Positions 1 through 8,568 of a stretch of 47,862 bases of DNA are shown one piece after another (the first letter of the stretch is position 1; each line of letters opens with the position of its first letter). The stretch is from an uncultured Bacillaceae bacterium. Its GTDB lineage: Bacteria > Bacillota > Bacilli > Bacillales > Alkalibacillaceae. The notes beneath the pieces were generated by a model, which worked only from the letters and a program-made list of their open reading frames with translations, was not told where the DNA came from and made no database searches. The position numbers were made by a program, and so were the translations under genes. The stretch spans positions 1 through 47,862 of the forward strand of contig CALKAL010000073.1 in NCBI GenBank assembly GCA_937983065.1, written 5' to 3'.

Positions 1-1294
1 AGAAGAACATAATTAATGAAACAGTTTTTACATTTTTCTCTGCATTTTTCACTAACGCATAAATAAACACGATAGCTGACGTAACGATGATAATTAAGCT
101 AACTTGTCTTAATAATCTCATTCCAGTTACATCGGCACTATAAAACGACGTAAATAATAATGCAGGGAATAACGCACCGAATAAAATTAAGATTAAGCTT
201 GCTAATTTCCCACCAGTCGTTTTAGGACTTGGTAATGGGGACGGTCTATCTGTAAAGATACTATTAAAGAATGGTAATCTAGATAAGAAACCGATAACCG
301 GAACAAAAAGTAAGAAGAATCCGATTAATGCTACGAATGAGAACCACTCTTTAAACATCCAAGTCTGTCCATCTTCCCCTATTGTTACGAGGTCACTGTA
401 ATCTGCAAAAGCCATATCGTAAAAATCAACGACATAACCTGTTGTCGTTTTCGAGAAGTGGTTCCACGGGTGAGTTTCATTCGGTTGATAGATCACACGG
501 TAACCATCACCTACTTGATAAACTTCACCTGCTTCTGCACTTTCTAAACCACCTAAAAAGGCTAAACCTTCTTCATGTGATACATAATCTTTTTTCTGAA
601 CAGGTTGACCTGCTGCTACTGCTTCAGGTTTAAAGAAAAATTCATCATAAACACCGGCTATTTTTCCAGCATATCTCGGTCCGTATGCTTCTACGATTTC
701 CTCTACTTCAAAACCGTATGTTTTTACCCATTGATAGTCAGATCCCATCGTTAAATAACTATGAATCTTTCTAATTCCTGTCTCTTCGTAATCTTGTTCA
801 TCGAGAATGACAGCATGAGTTGATGAAAATCCACCCATTGAATGTCCTGAGACAGCGATGATTCCATTACCTTCTTCATCTTTTAAAACAAAATCTTGGT
901 CATACATGTACTGAACCGCATCATAAATGGCATGAGGCCAGAAAGAGAAGAATGGAATCGGTTTCTCTAATTCGTTATAAGAGTGTCCGTGATCGTATTG
1001 GTCAAATGCTAATACGACATATCCTCTTTTTGACATCTCTATAGCTTGTGGAGCTTGCATCTCAGCAGAGTTTAGATAACCGTGAGTTGCTACAATCGTT
1101 GGGCGAGGTTCGTTATCGGCTCCTTCTGGTTTATACAAAAGTCCTGAAAGTTCACCACGAGGGGTTTCAAAATAAACTCGTGTTACATCAACATCCCCAT
1201 TAGAATTATTAAATTGGGATGCAATAAAACTGCCGACGAATACTAATAGTAATGAAACGACTAGAAGTACTACCGACCTTTTTGAATTTGACAT
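1..1294 (-). CDS. Membrane-anchored alpha/beta hydrolase (3' end outside window)
   Basis: The reading frame starts at ATG 1294, 8 nt after a GGAGG, and stays open to the left edge, so the C-terminus is missing. An N-terminal hydrophobic segment (about residues 5-25) anchors a hydrolase domain. Visible motifs are ATHGYLNS (oxyanion region) and the nucleophile elbow GHSMGG (GxSxG), about 150 residues in. Hydrophobic helices follow near the left edge (e.g. WFSFVALIGFFLLFVPVIG), so a membrane domain trails the hydrolase domain. The family contains esterases and peptidases of the dienelactone-hydrolase/DUF1100 type; the substrate cannot be read from the sequence. Family call is confident, function is not. 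Confidence 0.75.
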   Translation of the reverse strand, partial: MSNSKRSVVLLVVSLLLVFVGSFIASQFNNSNGDVDVTRVYFETPRGELSGLLYKPEGADNEPRPTIVATHGYLNSAEMQAPQAIEMSKRGYVVLAFDQYDHGHSYNELEKPIPFFSFWPHAIYDAVQYMYDQDFVLKDEEGNGIIAVSGHSMGGFSSTHAVILDEQDYEETGIRKIHSYLTMGSDYQWVKTYGFEVEEIVEAYGPRYAGKIAGVYDEFFFKPEAVAAGQPVQKKDYVSHEEGLAFLGGLESAEAGEVYQVGDGYRVIYQPNETHPWNHFSKTTTGYVVDFYDMAFADYSDLVTIGEDGQTWMFKEWFSFVALIGFFLLFVPVIGFLSRLPFFNSIFTDRPSPLPSPKTTGGKLASLILILFGALFPALLFTSFYSADVTGMRLLRQVSLIIIVTSAIVFIYALVKNAEKNVKTVSLIMFF

Positions 1295-1392
1295 CACATC
1301 TTCCTCCTTTAATGAATAAAAGTGCAAAATAATTACGTTAAAGTTAATTATTAAGTGAAGCTAGTTGTTATTAGTATGCCCAAACTAAAAAA

Positions 1393-1443
1393 AGACACGT
1401 TATTTTCTTTGAATGATAATCATCCAAAGAAAATAACGTGTCT
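1393..1443 (-). terminator. Long hairpin terminator downstream of glpP
   Basis: A perfect 19-bp inverted repeat (1393-1411 and 1425-1443, arm AGACACGTTATTTTCTTTG) encloses 13 nt, inside which four more pairs can form. On the minus strand the stem is followed by a run of seven T, so it reads as an intrinsic terminator for the leftward gene ending at 1582. The stem is unusually long and AT-rich for a terminator. Confidence 0.65.
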
Positions 1444-1581
1444 CGAAGTCTCTTCACAAAATATTAACTTTTATAAAATAGTATATAATGATTTGAAAGC
1501 GTTGTCAACGAACTTTAATTATTGTTTTACACATTAACTTTGGCAAAAAAAGGGTTTCTTGGTATAAACATGAAGGATATA

Positions 1582-2124
1582 TTACCAAAGTTCTTTATTA
1601 GAAGTGGTTACCGCATACGCCCCATATGCTAAACAATTTTCAACGTCTTGTTTCGTTCGAATTAATCCTCCAGCAATAACAGGTAACTTCGTTTTTTCTT
1701 GAATTTCTTTAATAACACTTGGAATAACGCCTGGCAATATTTCAATAAAATCAGGTTGAATTTCTTTACTCGTTCTCAAATTGTTATTTAATGCATGGCT
1801 GTCTAATATGAACAATCGCTGTATGCTAATAACCCCTTGTTTTTTAGCATACGTTATGACATTAATTCGGGTAGAAATAAGCCCATCCACTTTTACGTTA
1901 TTGACTAAGTACTCCAAGCCGTATTCATCGGATTTTAAACCTTGCACAAGATCAGTGTGAATAATCACTTTTTTTTGATGCTTTTTAGCGAGCTTTACTA
2001 AACTTTCTAATTGGGAAAGTCTCGTTTCTAACAAAATAATGTATTGATGATCCGTCTTAACAGCCTGTTCAAAATCTTTAACATTTCTAATTGCTGGTAT
2101 GACACGCTTAAACAAATCATCCAC
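1582..2124 (-). CDS. glpP: Glycerol uptake operon antiterminator GlpP
   Basis: The 180-residue protein matches GlpP along its length: PAIRN near the N-terminus, HTDLVQGLKSDEYG, DGLISTR, IQRLFILDS, PDFIEILPGVIPS, PVIAGGLIRT and AVTTSN at the C-terminus. GlpP binds glycerol-3-phosphate and the leader mRNA of glycerol genes, preventing early termination; the fold is a phosphate-binding barrel. No glpF, glpK or glpD lies in the window, so its targets must be elsewhere. The GTG at 2124 gives a length like B. subtilis GlpP, but the AGAGGTG overlapping it is better placed for the in-frame TTG at 2115. A hairpin terminator follows at 1393-1443. Confidence 0.88.
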   Translation of the reverse strand: MDDLFKRVIPAIRNVKDFEQAVKTDHQYIILLETRLSQLESLVKLAKKHQKKVIIHTDLVQGLKSDEYGLEYLVNNVKVDGLISTRINVITYAKKQGVISIQRLFILDSHALNNNLRTSKEIQPDFIEILPGVIPSVIKEIQEKTKLPVIAGGLIRTKQDVENCLAYGAYAVTTSNKELW

Positions 2125-2421
2125 CTCTTTTTCTATACTATAATGTCTTTCAAAATATTTAAATTTCCAACTATAAACGATCCTTATACAAGCACTCCGT
2201 TAAATAAGAATGGAATTGCATTTTTTATATATGCTTCTGGTTCAACTTCTTTATTTGTTCTAACTAATGGTGTGATTGTATTTTATTATGACCTAAGATA
2301 CAAGTACAGACAACAAAACAAACTTAAATTTTATTGACTAGTAACAATTCTACTTAGTCAAAAATGGAAAAGGCACACCTCCTTTTCCTATAAAATAGAT
2401 AACAGAGGAGAGGATAATAAA

Positions 2422-2821
2422 GTGTCATTAAATAACTTAATTTGTGATGTGGAAACTGGCGTTTGTGGTGTTAGCGAAGAAAATGAAATGGAATCTCACT
2501 GCAAGACTCGGCGCTCGAGGTTTTCCTACAATCGTTATCGTTAATGAAAATAATCAAGGTGTAAAAATTGTCGGTGGCCGTCCATTAGAATATTACGTTT
2601 CTGGATTAGCACAAATGTTAGATGGTGAGGAAATTAAGCCGAAAGAACGTCCTACATTACAAAACTTACTTGAAAGAGAAAAACTACTATTCGCTAAAGA
2701 AATTGAAGTGATGTACGACGTCGAACCAGATCAGCTTGATTCATTTGTAGAAGAACAATTAAAGTCTGATTCATTTGAACAGAAAGAATTACTTGGCGAA
2801 AAATATTATGTAAGCAATTAA
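2422..2821 (+). pseudogene. Remnant of a DsbA-family, SpxH/YjbH-like protein
   Basis: From a GTG at 2422, with GAGGAGAGG upstream, the frame reads MSLNNLICDVETGVCGVSEE, a typical N-terminus of Bacillaceae DsbA-like SpxH-family proteins of about 300 residues. Near 2490-2505 the coding continues in another frame with LGARGFPTIVIVN, KIVGGRPLEYYVSGLAQML and a tail ending KELLGEKYYVSN, which is the C-terminal part of the same family. Roughly 180-190 residues, including the CxxC thioredoxin core, are missing and the frame is shifted. The 125-residue open frame that begins at 2444 joins the tail to out-of-frame N-terminal bases. Family members act as ClpXP adaptors for Spx or in thiol redox. This copy should be inactive. 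Confidence 0.72.
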
Positions 2822-2824
2822 TTA

Positions 2825-2864
2825 AAAAGGTGTACAAAAGTGTTGAGCTTTTGTACACCTTTTT
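2825..2864. terminator. Bidirectional-looking intrinsic terminator
   Basis: The stem AAAGGTGTACAAAAG pairs with CTTTTGTACACCTTT around a 7-nt loop and is followed by a T run on the plus strand. It lies just downstream of the DsbA-like remnant, so the transcription unit is still bounded. Confidence 0.8.
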
Positions 2865-2997
2865 ATATATTATCCAATACTTACTGATCATTAATTATAA
2901 AGAATAGAACTAAAATCTATATCAAATAACACCTTGTATAAATCTGAATATTCAATTACAATGAATTGAATTAAACTTTCAGAAAGGAGTTATTAAA

Positions 2998-3174
2998 ATG
3001 AATAAGGTACAACAATTTTTTCTTTATCAAATATTAATCATATTCTTTACTTTTTTATTTTCATTGATAGTTGCTTCTATAGGATTAATTGAATTTTGGA
3101 CTTCATTTTTGCTATTATTTATCGGCTTACAACTTGCCTTTTTAAATTTTATTTTGTTTACAAAGAAAATTTAA
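2998..3174 (+). CDS. Small two-helix membrane protein (58 aa)
   Basis: An ATG at 2998 follows AGAAAGGAG with good spacing and opens a 58-codon frame ending in TAA at 3172. The product is almost entirely hydrophobic, with two predicted membrane helices (about residues 8-32 and 34-54) and a short basic tail ending FTKKI. No family is recognised. The strong ribosome binding site and lack of interruptions support a real gene. It is followed by the nested inverted repeat at 3191-3283. Confidence 0.55.
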   Translation: MNKVQQFFLYQILIIFFTFLFSLIVASIGLIEFWTSFLLLFIGLQLAFLNFILFTKKI

Positions 3175-3190
3175 CACTTTAAAGTAGGCT

Positions 3191-3283
3191 GACGGACAAT
3201 TCTACCGTGTTTATTGTGATTTTTGCCCTTTATAAAGGGTATGTCGGACAAATCTAGTAATTTTTTTAGGTGTTTTGTCCGTC
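3191..3283. repeat. Nested inverted repeat with 14-bp central palindrome
   Basis: GACGGACAA (3191-3199) is complementary to TTGTCCGTC (3275-3283). Between them lies the perfect palindrome CCCTTTATAAAGGG (3226-3239), then a further ATGTCGGACAAA copy of the arm sequence. It sits in the gap between convergent genes and could act as a terminator or be a dispersed intergenic repeat. Confidence 0.5.
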
Positions 3284-3348
3284 ATACAGCTCATGTGAGT
3301 TAATTTTGACATGAACAATTTGGTTTTACCTTTCTTAATCCAAAAGGA

Positions 3349-3771
3349 CTAATCAAAAAACTCCATATGATGCTTTTCTTCTTTGTAGTATTCCAGACGT
3401 TCTTGCAATGTTCCAGTATGAAATTCAAATTTATGACCATCAGGATCTGTGAAATAAATTGACTTTTTATCCCGCTCATCTCTTAATCTACCTGGCAAAA
3501 TATTAACCTTTAGCCGCTTCAATTTTTCATACATCGTATCGAATTGATCCTCATCGATTGTAAACGCAATATGCGTATATGATTCTTTTATTTCATTTCG
3601 ACGAATATCTTTTTCTTCATTAAGCGCGAGCCATAAGCCATTCAAATCAAAATAAGCAGTGCTTCTTCCCTTTACCAACAGTTTCGCTTCAAATACTGCT
3701 TCGTAAAATTCAATAGATTTCTCCAAGTTAGATACAGAAAACAATAAATGATTAATTCCTTTTATCCTCAT
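3349..3771 (-). CDS. fosB: FosB metallothiol transferase
   Basis: The 140-residue vicinal-oxygen-chelate protein matches FosB closely in length and motifs: INHLLFSVSNL, AYFDLNGLWLALNEE, YTHIAF, YFTDPDGHKFEFHTGTL. The metal ligands are His8, His67 and Glu116, in the positions known for FosB. FosB adds bacillithiol (or cysteine) to the epoxide of fosfomycin in the cytoplasm. It starts at ATG 3771 after GGGAGG and is transcribed away from the catalase gene, sharing a 227-bp divergent promoter region. The FosA and FosX subfamilies are less likely because of the FosB-specific sequence run. Confidence 0.92.
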   Translation of the reverse strand: MRIKGINHLLFSVSNLEKSIEFYEAVFEAKLLVKGRSTAYFDLNGLWLALNEEKDIRRNEIKESYTHIAFTIDEDQFDTMYEKLKRLKVNILPGRLRDERDKKSIYFTDPDGHKFEFHTGTLQERLEYYKEEKHHMEFFD

Positions 3772-3998
3772 GTCATGTCCTCCCTCTTAGTAATTCCTTG
3801 CCCTATACTCAATGCGGATACAATTTTTGTAACAAATCTAAATTAAATGTTATACATTTCTTTATACGATTATAGATCCGAATTCCATTTCCCTAATTAT
3901 ATCCCCAAAAATGAAAATAATAGGAATATTCCAGTAGGTCTTTGCATAAAATACTTGAAGGTAAAAACTGTTTAATTATATAAAGGAAAGGTGATTAC

Positions 3999-6059
3999 AT
4001 GAGTGATAAGTCATCAAGAAATGAAAAGTCCCGCTCTCAAAATGCAAAACAAGAGCAACTAGATCAATATCGGATTCGAAATGCTGGAAATCCGATGACG
4101 ACAAAACAAGGATTAAAAGTATCGAATGACGAGGAAATATTAAAAGCTGGAGAACGCGGTCCAGGTTTAATTGAAGATTTTTATTTCCTTGAAAAAATGG
4201 GGCATTTTAATCGCGAGGAAATACCAGAAAGGATTGTACATGCTAGAGGATACGGAGCGCACGGTGAATTTGAAACTTACCAATCTATGAGACACGTGAC
4301 AAAAGCAGGGTTTTTAGCCGAAGCTGGCAAAAAGACACCTGTTTCTGTTCGTTTTTCAACTGTTCAAGGCCCTAAAGGTTCCTACGATACTGCAAGGGAT
4401 TTACGTTGTAAAGGTGCTAAATTTTACACAGAAGAAGGAAACTATGACTTAACCACGATTGCTATGCCCGTATTAATCGTTCAAGATCCACTCAAATTTC
4501 CAGATGCCATGCATGCCTATCAGAATAAGCAAGATGAAGGCATTCCAACTGCTACTGGAGCCCATGACCGATTTTGGGATTATGTTGCGAACAATCCTGA
4601 GGCCATTCATATGGTCACTTGGATTATGTCTGATCGGGGGTTATTAAGAAGTTATCGGATGATGGAATCTTGGTCGATTAATACTTACTTATTCGTTAAT
4701 GATGAAGGGACTGCCACTTTCGTTCGCTTCGTTTGGAAACCTGTTCTAGGAGTACACTCTTTACTTCAAGATGAGGCAATCAAAATTGGGGGACTTGATC
4801 CCGACTTTCACCGAAAAGATCTTCGTGAAGCGATAGACAAAGGGTTTTATCCTGAATATGAATTAGGTGTCCAACTAATTCCAATGGAGGATGAATTCAA
4901 ATATGATTTTGATATTTTAGATCCTGCTAAATTTTGGCCTGAAGAACTCATTCCTGTTCAACTTATCGGGAAACTCACTTTAAATCGAAATATTGATAAT
5001 GAATTTACTGAGATGGAACAAATCGCTTTTAACCCTGCGAATGTTGTGCCTGGTATTGGTTTTTCAAATGACCCTGTTTTACAAGGAAGATTATTTACTT
5101 ACCGTGATACACAACAACACCGACTCGGTAGCGCAAATTACGATGAACTCCCGATTAATCGTCCACTCTGCCCTTTCCATAACAATACAAGACGTGGCTT
5201 TATGAGACAGCGAATTGACGTTGATCAAGTCAATTATCACAAAAATTCCCTTGCCAACAATACACCATATACTACCCCACCAGCTGAAGGCGGTTACGAG
5301 CATTATCCGAAAAAAGTAGACGGCCATGTTATTCGAGGTCGTAGCCCATCATTCAATGATTTCTTTTCTCAAACTCGTATCTTTTGGAACAGTCTATCAC
5401 CCGTTGAAAAACAACATACAATTGAAGGATTTAGCTATCAACTGGGCAAAGTGGAAAGCGCATCCGTTCGTCAACAAAATGTCGATTTGCTCGTCAATGT
5501 AGATCAACAATTAGCGAATACCGTTGCAGACAATATTGGAGTTCAAAGACCGAGCGGAAGTCATGTTCCTGTTGATATAAACTATCCATCTTTAAGTCAG
5601 AAAACTACACCTAAATATGCTGCGACATTAAAGGTTGGGGTACTAATTGGGGATCGATTTAACACTCAGGAAGTAACGAGTGTCCTCCACACGTTACAAG
5701 AAAATGGCGTTTTTTACACGATTATTAGTGACACCCTCGGAACTGTAAGGGGCCATGATGGAACAAATTTAGAAGTCGACGAAACATTTATTACATCAAG
5801 TCCACATTTAGTAGACGCACTCTATGTTGTCGGAGGAAGTTCTAACAATGAACAAAAATTTAGATATCATATGAACAAATTCGTACGTGTCGCTTATGAA
5901 CATTATAAACCTATTGGAATTGCAACGACAGGAGAACCTTTCCTGCAAACGACAGAGAATAATAATTTAGAAGGTGTCTTTTTCTCGAGAAATCAGCCCA
6001 ACTTTGCCAATGAATTTATTGAGGGGATTTGTCAAATGCGTTTTTGGAGCCGAACGTAA
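3999..6059 (+). CDS. Large-subunit (KatE-type) catalase with atypical active site
   Basis: The 686-residue product has the length and order of B. subtilis KatE: an N-terminal arm, the haem catalase barrel and helical region, then a C-terminal flavodoxin-like (class I amidotransferase-like) domain from about residue 535. The distal His81 (ERIVHARG) and the proximal haem-ligand Tyr368 (RLFTYRDTQ) are present. The distal GNNTP motif is replaced by TIAMP (153-157), so the Asn that orients peroxide is missing, and the usual MEGFGVHTF reads MESWSINTY near 222-230. It starts at ATG 3999 after GGAAAGGTG. The fold is secure; normal catalase activity is in doubt. Spore or stress protection is the family's usual role. 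Confidence 0.85.
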   Translation: MSDKSSRNEKSRSQNAKQEQLDQYRIRNAGNPMTTKQGLKVSNDEEILKAGERGPGLIEDFYFLEKMGHFNREEIPERIVHARGYGAHGEFETYQSMRHVTKAGFLAEAGKKTPVSVRFSTVQGPKGSYDTARDLRCKGAKFYTEEGNYDLTTIAMPVLIVQDPLKFPDAMHAYQNKQDEGIPTATGAHDRFWDYVANNPEAIHMVTWIMSDRGLLRSYRMMESWSINTYLFVNDEGTATFVRFVWKPVLGVHSLLQDEAIKIGGLDPDFHRKDLREAIDKGFYPEYELGVQLIPMEDEFKYDFDILDPAKFWPEELIPVQLIGKLTLNRNIDNEFTEMEQIAFNPANVVPGIGFSNDPVLQGRLFTYRDTQQHRLGSANYDELPINRPLCPFHNNTRRGFMRQRIDVDQVNYHKNSLANNTPYTTPPAEGGYEHYPKKVDGHVIRGRSPSFNDFFSQTRIFWNSLSPVEKQHTIEGFSYQLGKVESASVRQQNVDLLVNVDQQLANTVADNIGVQRPSGSHVPVDINYPSLSQKTTPKYAATLKVGVLIGDRFNTQEVTSVLHTLQENGVFYTIISDTLGTVRGHDGTNLEVDETFITSSPHLVDALYVVGGSSNNEQKFRYHMNKFVRVAYEHYKPIGIATTGEPFLQTTENNNLEGVFFSRNQPNFANEFIEGICQMRFWSRT

Positions 6060-6101
6060 AATTAAAATTTGTGCTCAGTTTAAAAGTTATCCGTTACAAA
6101 T

Positions 6102-6138
6102 AATCGGTGCTGTAAAAATTTTAACAGCACCGATTTTT
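6102..6138. terminator. Shared terminator between the catalase and tetR genes
   Basis: AATCGGTGCTGT (6102-6113) pairs with ACAGCACCGATT (6124-6135) and is followed by T on the plus strand; A-rich bases on the left side allow function in both directions. It lies between the two convergent genes. Confidence 0.75.
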
Positions 6139-6159
6139 ATTATAAATAAACTGTATAAT

Positions 6160-6684
6160 CTAATTTCCTCTTGACCAATCTGTTATACCAATTTTAGCTA
6201 ATTGCCCAGCAACCTCATCAGGATTCATTTGGTAATCTTCTTTAACCCAATAGGCTAAATAACCAATCGTCCCGTGACTCGCAAAAATTGCATACCCACG
6301 ATCACTAAACGCACTATATAATTTTTCCGACAAACGATATGACAGCATCTGAACAAAGTAGGGATCATTGAATTCGTGACGATAAAAATGTCGATACGCA
6401 TAGATGTGTTCACAAATTTTTAATGTGATTCCTTTGATAGATGAAGGAGAATCCTCATCATTTTTTTCATAAAAAGCTAACAATTTAGATGTAATATCAT
6501 CTCTAAGGTAATCGATTAGATCATATTTATCTTTGAAGTGAATGTAAAAGGTTGATCGACTGACTCCAGCTTTTTCTACAATCTCTGTCACAGTGATCTC
6601 GCAACTTTGCTTAATTTTAAGTAACTCCAAAAAGCCCTGCAAAATAAAATCCCTTGCTGAAAGATCTTCTTTTAAAATATACAT
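6160..6684 (-). CDS. TetR/AcrR-family transcriptional regulator
   Basis: An N-terminal TetR helix-turn-helix is clear: ITVTEIVEKAGVSRSTFYIHFKDKYDL, preceded by ARDFILQGFLELLK. The remaining 130 residues form the ligand-binding, dimerising domain, with a YxxxYRHFYR segment common in TetR proteins next to dehydrogenase genes. ATG 6684 (MYILKEDLSA) is chosen because the longer frame to 6735 carries an unusual cysteine-rich extension without a ribosome binding site. It is divergent from the SDR gene at 6792, so it probably represses that gene and itself from the roughly 100-bp gap. Confidence 0.8.
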   Translation of the reverse strand: MYILKEDLSARDFILQGFLELLKIKQSCEITVTEIVEKAGVSRSTFYIHFKDKYDLIDYLRDDITSKLLAFYEKNDEDSPSSIKGITLKICEHIYAYRHFYRHEFNDPYFVQMLSYRLSEKLYSAFSDRGYAIFASHGTIGYLAYWVKEDYQMNPDEVAGQLAKIGITDWSRGN

Positions 6685-6729
6685 TTTAACACAACCTATA
6701 AGAATGGACATTTCAATACAAATTGTCGT

Positions 6730-6758
6730 TTGCATTCAGTTAAATTGTACCATACGAT
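6730..6758 (+). promoter_or_regulatory. Possible sigma-A promoter of the SDR gene
   Basis: TTGCAT (6730-6735), a 17-nt spacer and TACGAT (6753-6758) lie about 34 nt before the start of the SDR gene. Each hexamer differs from consensus at two or more positions, and it falls in the divergent tetR-SDR gap. No clear TetR operator palindrome was found here. Confidence 0.3.
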
Positions 6759-6791
6759 TAAAGTAGGAGAGAAATCAAAGGAGGAATGAAT

Positions 6792-7613
6792 GTGACAGAC
6801 GTATATGTTATTACAGGCGGATCTGGTGGAATGGGTAAAGCCATTGCAGAACTTGTCGGAAAAAAAGGAACCGTATTATTAGCAGATGTGAGTGAAGAGC
6901 GTTTAGAAACAACGAAAACAGAGCTCGGGGAAAAAGGAGTTAACGATGTTCATTATCAAACTGTAGATATTACAGATAGAGAACAAGTAAAATCACTCAA
7001 AGAAAAAACAGCATCCCTCGGGAAATTAAAAGGATTAATTCATACAGCTGGTCTATCACCAACGATGGCATCATCGAAACGAATTACTGAGGTGAATTTA
7101 GTAGGGACTGGGCTTATTTTAGATGAGTTTTACACGATTGCTGAATCAGGTACCACCGTCGTATGTATCTCTTCAATGAGTGGACATTTCGTACCAAAAG
7201 AAGGACCGTATATCGACGTTTTAAAAAGTCCGCTCGCAGATAACCTTGTAGAGACAATGGAAGAAATGACAAAAGGAGATCCAGGCGCAGCATATAGCTT
7301 ATCAAAATTAGGGGTGCTATTAATTGTAGAAAACCAAGCTTGGGATTGGGGGCAAAAAGGGGCGCGTATCGTCTCTGTCTCTCCAGGAACAATCAACACT
7401 CCAATGGGGCGACAAGAAGCATCTCAACAAAAGCAAATGAAAGAACTATTAGACATTACTCCTCTTCAGCGCGAAGGAGAAGCAACGGAAATTGCTACAG
7501 CCGTTGAATTTTTAGTGAGTGATGGCGCGTCTTATATTACAGGAACAGACTTAAGGGTTGATGGCGGTACAACGGCTAATATGTCCAAACTACAAGCTAA
7601 TCAAGACAAATAA
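6792..7613 (+). CDS. SDR-family oxidoreductase
   Basis: This is a classical short-chain dehydrogenase with a Rossmann fold: TGGSGGMG (cofactor glycine motif), HTAG in place of NNAG, the catalytic serine in CISSMSG, YSLSK (Tyr and Lys of the active site), and SPGTINTPMG followed by YITGTDLRVDGG. The Asp in LLADVSEE suggests NAD(H) rather than NADP(H). GTG 6792 is preferred over ATG 6786 because it lies 7 nt after AAAGGAGG, while the ATG almost touches it. Its substrate is unknown. The divergent TetR gene suggests induction by a small organic ligand. Confidence 0.85.
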   Translation: MTDVYVITGGSGGMGKAIAELVGKKGTVLLADVSEERLETTKTELGEKGVNDVHYQTVDITDREQVKSLKEKTASLGKLKGLIHTAGLSPTMASSKRITEVNLVGTGLILDEFYTIAESGTTVVCISSMSGHFVPKEGPYIDVLKSPLADNLVETMEEMTKGDPGAAYSLSKLGVLLIVENQAWDWGQKGARIVSVSPGTINTPMGRQEASQQKQMKELLDITPLQREGEATEIATAVEFLVSDGASYITGTDLRVDGGTTANMSKLQANQDK

Positions 7614-7623
7614 TAAGGAAGAA

Positions 7624-7648
7624 GGCTGGGGCTTAACCTCAGCCTCCC
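7624..7648 (+). terminator. Intrinsic terminator after the SDR gene
   Basis: GGCTGGGG (7624-7631) pairs with CCTCAGCC (7637-7644), with one G-T pair and a 5-nt loop. The short pyrimidine-rich stretch TCCCTATTT follows. Confidence 0.6.
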
Positions 7649-7673
7649 TATTTATATAAAGGACCACTAAGTT

Positions 7674-8324
7674 TTATAGGTCTTTCAAAGCAGCATTAAT
7701 GTCAGTATCACCAGAAATTAAATCGAAGGATCGACGAAATGTATTTTCTTCATTTAATGATGTAACAACGGTTTTCGCAACATCCTCCCGAGGTATAGCA
7801 TCAATCGAAGTTAAATTTTCATCAACTTTTACTTTGCCACTGCTCGGATCGTTCGTTAAAAGTCCTGGACGAATAATGGTGTAATTCAAACGACTAGCAA
7901 CTAGCAGTCGATCTGCATAATGTTTAGCAACCATATACGGTTTTATCGGGCTCTCTTTCCAGCTTTCTCGATTGTGCGCTTGAAATGCACTGACCATTAT
8001 ATATCGTTTGACACCCGCTTTTTCAGCGGCTTCCATCGATTTAACAGCACCGTCCAAATCAACAAGCAATGTTTTGTCTGGACCTGTTTGACTTCCTGAA
8101 CCAGCAGAAAAGATAACCGCCTCACATCCTGACATAGCGTCTGCTAATTCATCGACGCTACCTTCTAAATCTGCTACGACGGCTTCAACACCTGATTGTT
8201 TAAGTGCCTTTGCTTGCTCTTCACTTCGAACCATTGCTTTTAAATGATGGTCATCACCGTTTGATAGAAGATTGACAATATGTTTTCCAACTTGCCCATT
8301 TGACCCAATTAAAAAAACATTCAT
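7674..8324 (-). CDS. NAD(P)-binding atypical SDR protein, YhfK-like
   Basis: The 216-residue protein begins MNVFLIGSNGQVGKHIV, the GxxGxxG cofactor motif of atypical short-chain dehydrogenases, and continues with AVVADLEG, AVIFSAGSGS, DLDGAVKSMEAAEKAGVKRYIMVSAF and YTIIRPGLLTND. The length and motif spacing match B. subtilis YhfK and similar flavin-reductase-like proteins. No classical YxxxK pair is at its usual site; PYMVAKHYAD holds a tyrosine and a lysine four apart. The start ATG follows AAAGGAGAG. Its physiological substrate is unknown. It is transcribed toward the SDR gene upstream of it. Confidence 0.78.
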   Translation of the reverse strand: MNVFLIGSNGQVGKHIVNLLSNGDDHHLKAMVRSEEQAKALKQSGVEAVVADLEGSVDELADAMSGCEAVIFSAGSGSQTGPDKTLLVDLDGAVKSMEAAEKAGVKRYIMVSAFQAHNRESWKESPIKPYMVAKHYADRLLVASRLNYTIIRPGLLTNDPSSGKVKVDENLTSIDAIPREDVAKTVVTSLNEENTFRRSFDLISGDTDINAALKDL

Positions 8325-8529
8325 AAACGCTCTCTCCTTTACTCATTGTAACGTCAATGTTACAAATAATTATCGTTACATTCAAAAGATACGATACGCT
8401 TAGAATATTTATTTTTAAAAGATATGTATTATTAGATAATAAAAATTATGAGATGCAGTTTGTAGGATTAATGAAGAGCCTTTTTATGACACGAATCTTT
8501 TTAATCCCATTTAATTCGACAAAAATTTT

Positions 8530-8562
8530 ATCGCCACTCTTAACAATAGTAAGGGCGGCGAT
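8530..8562 (-). terminator. Intrinsic terminator for the short SDR gene at 8569
   Basis: ATCGCCACTCTTA (8530-8542) pairs with TAAGGGCGGCGAT (8550-8562), with one mismatch. On the minus strand the stem is followed by AAAATTTTT. Confidence 0.6.
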
Positions 8563-8568
8563 AAAGTT

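Noticed and set aside
1355..1537. A 60-codon open frame on the plus strand
   Set aside because: It is built over the two arms of the 19-bp hairpin terminator and lacks a ribosome binding site.
3785..3998. PerR box or sigma-B promoter before the catalase gene
   Set aside because: GTTTAA is present but no GGGTAT follows at the right distance, and no PerR-type inverted repeat was found; GGAATATTCC is a short palindrome without known meaning.
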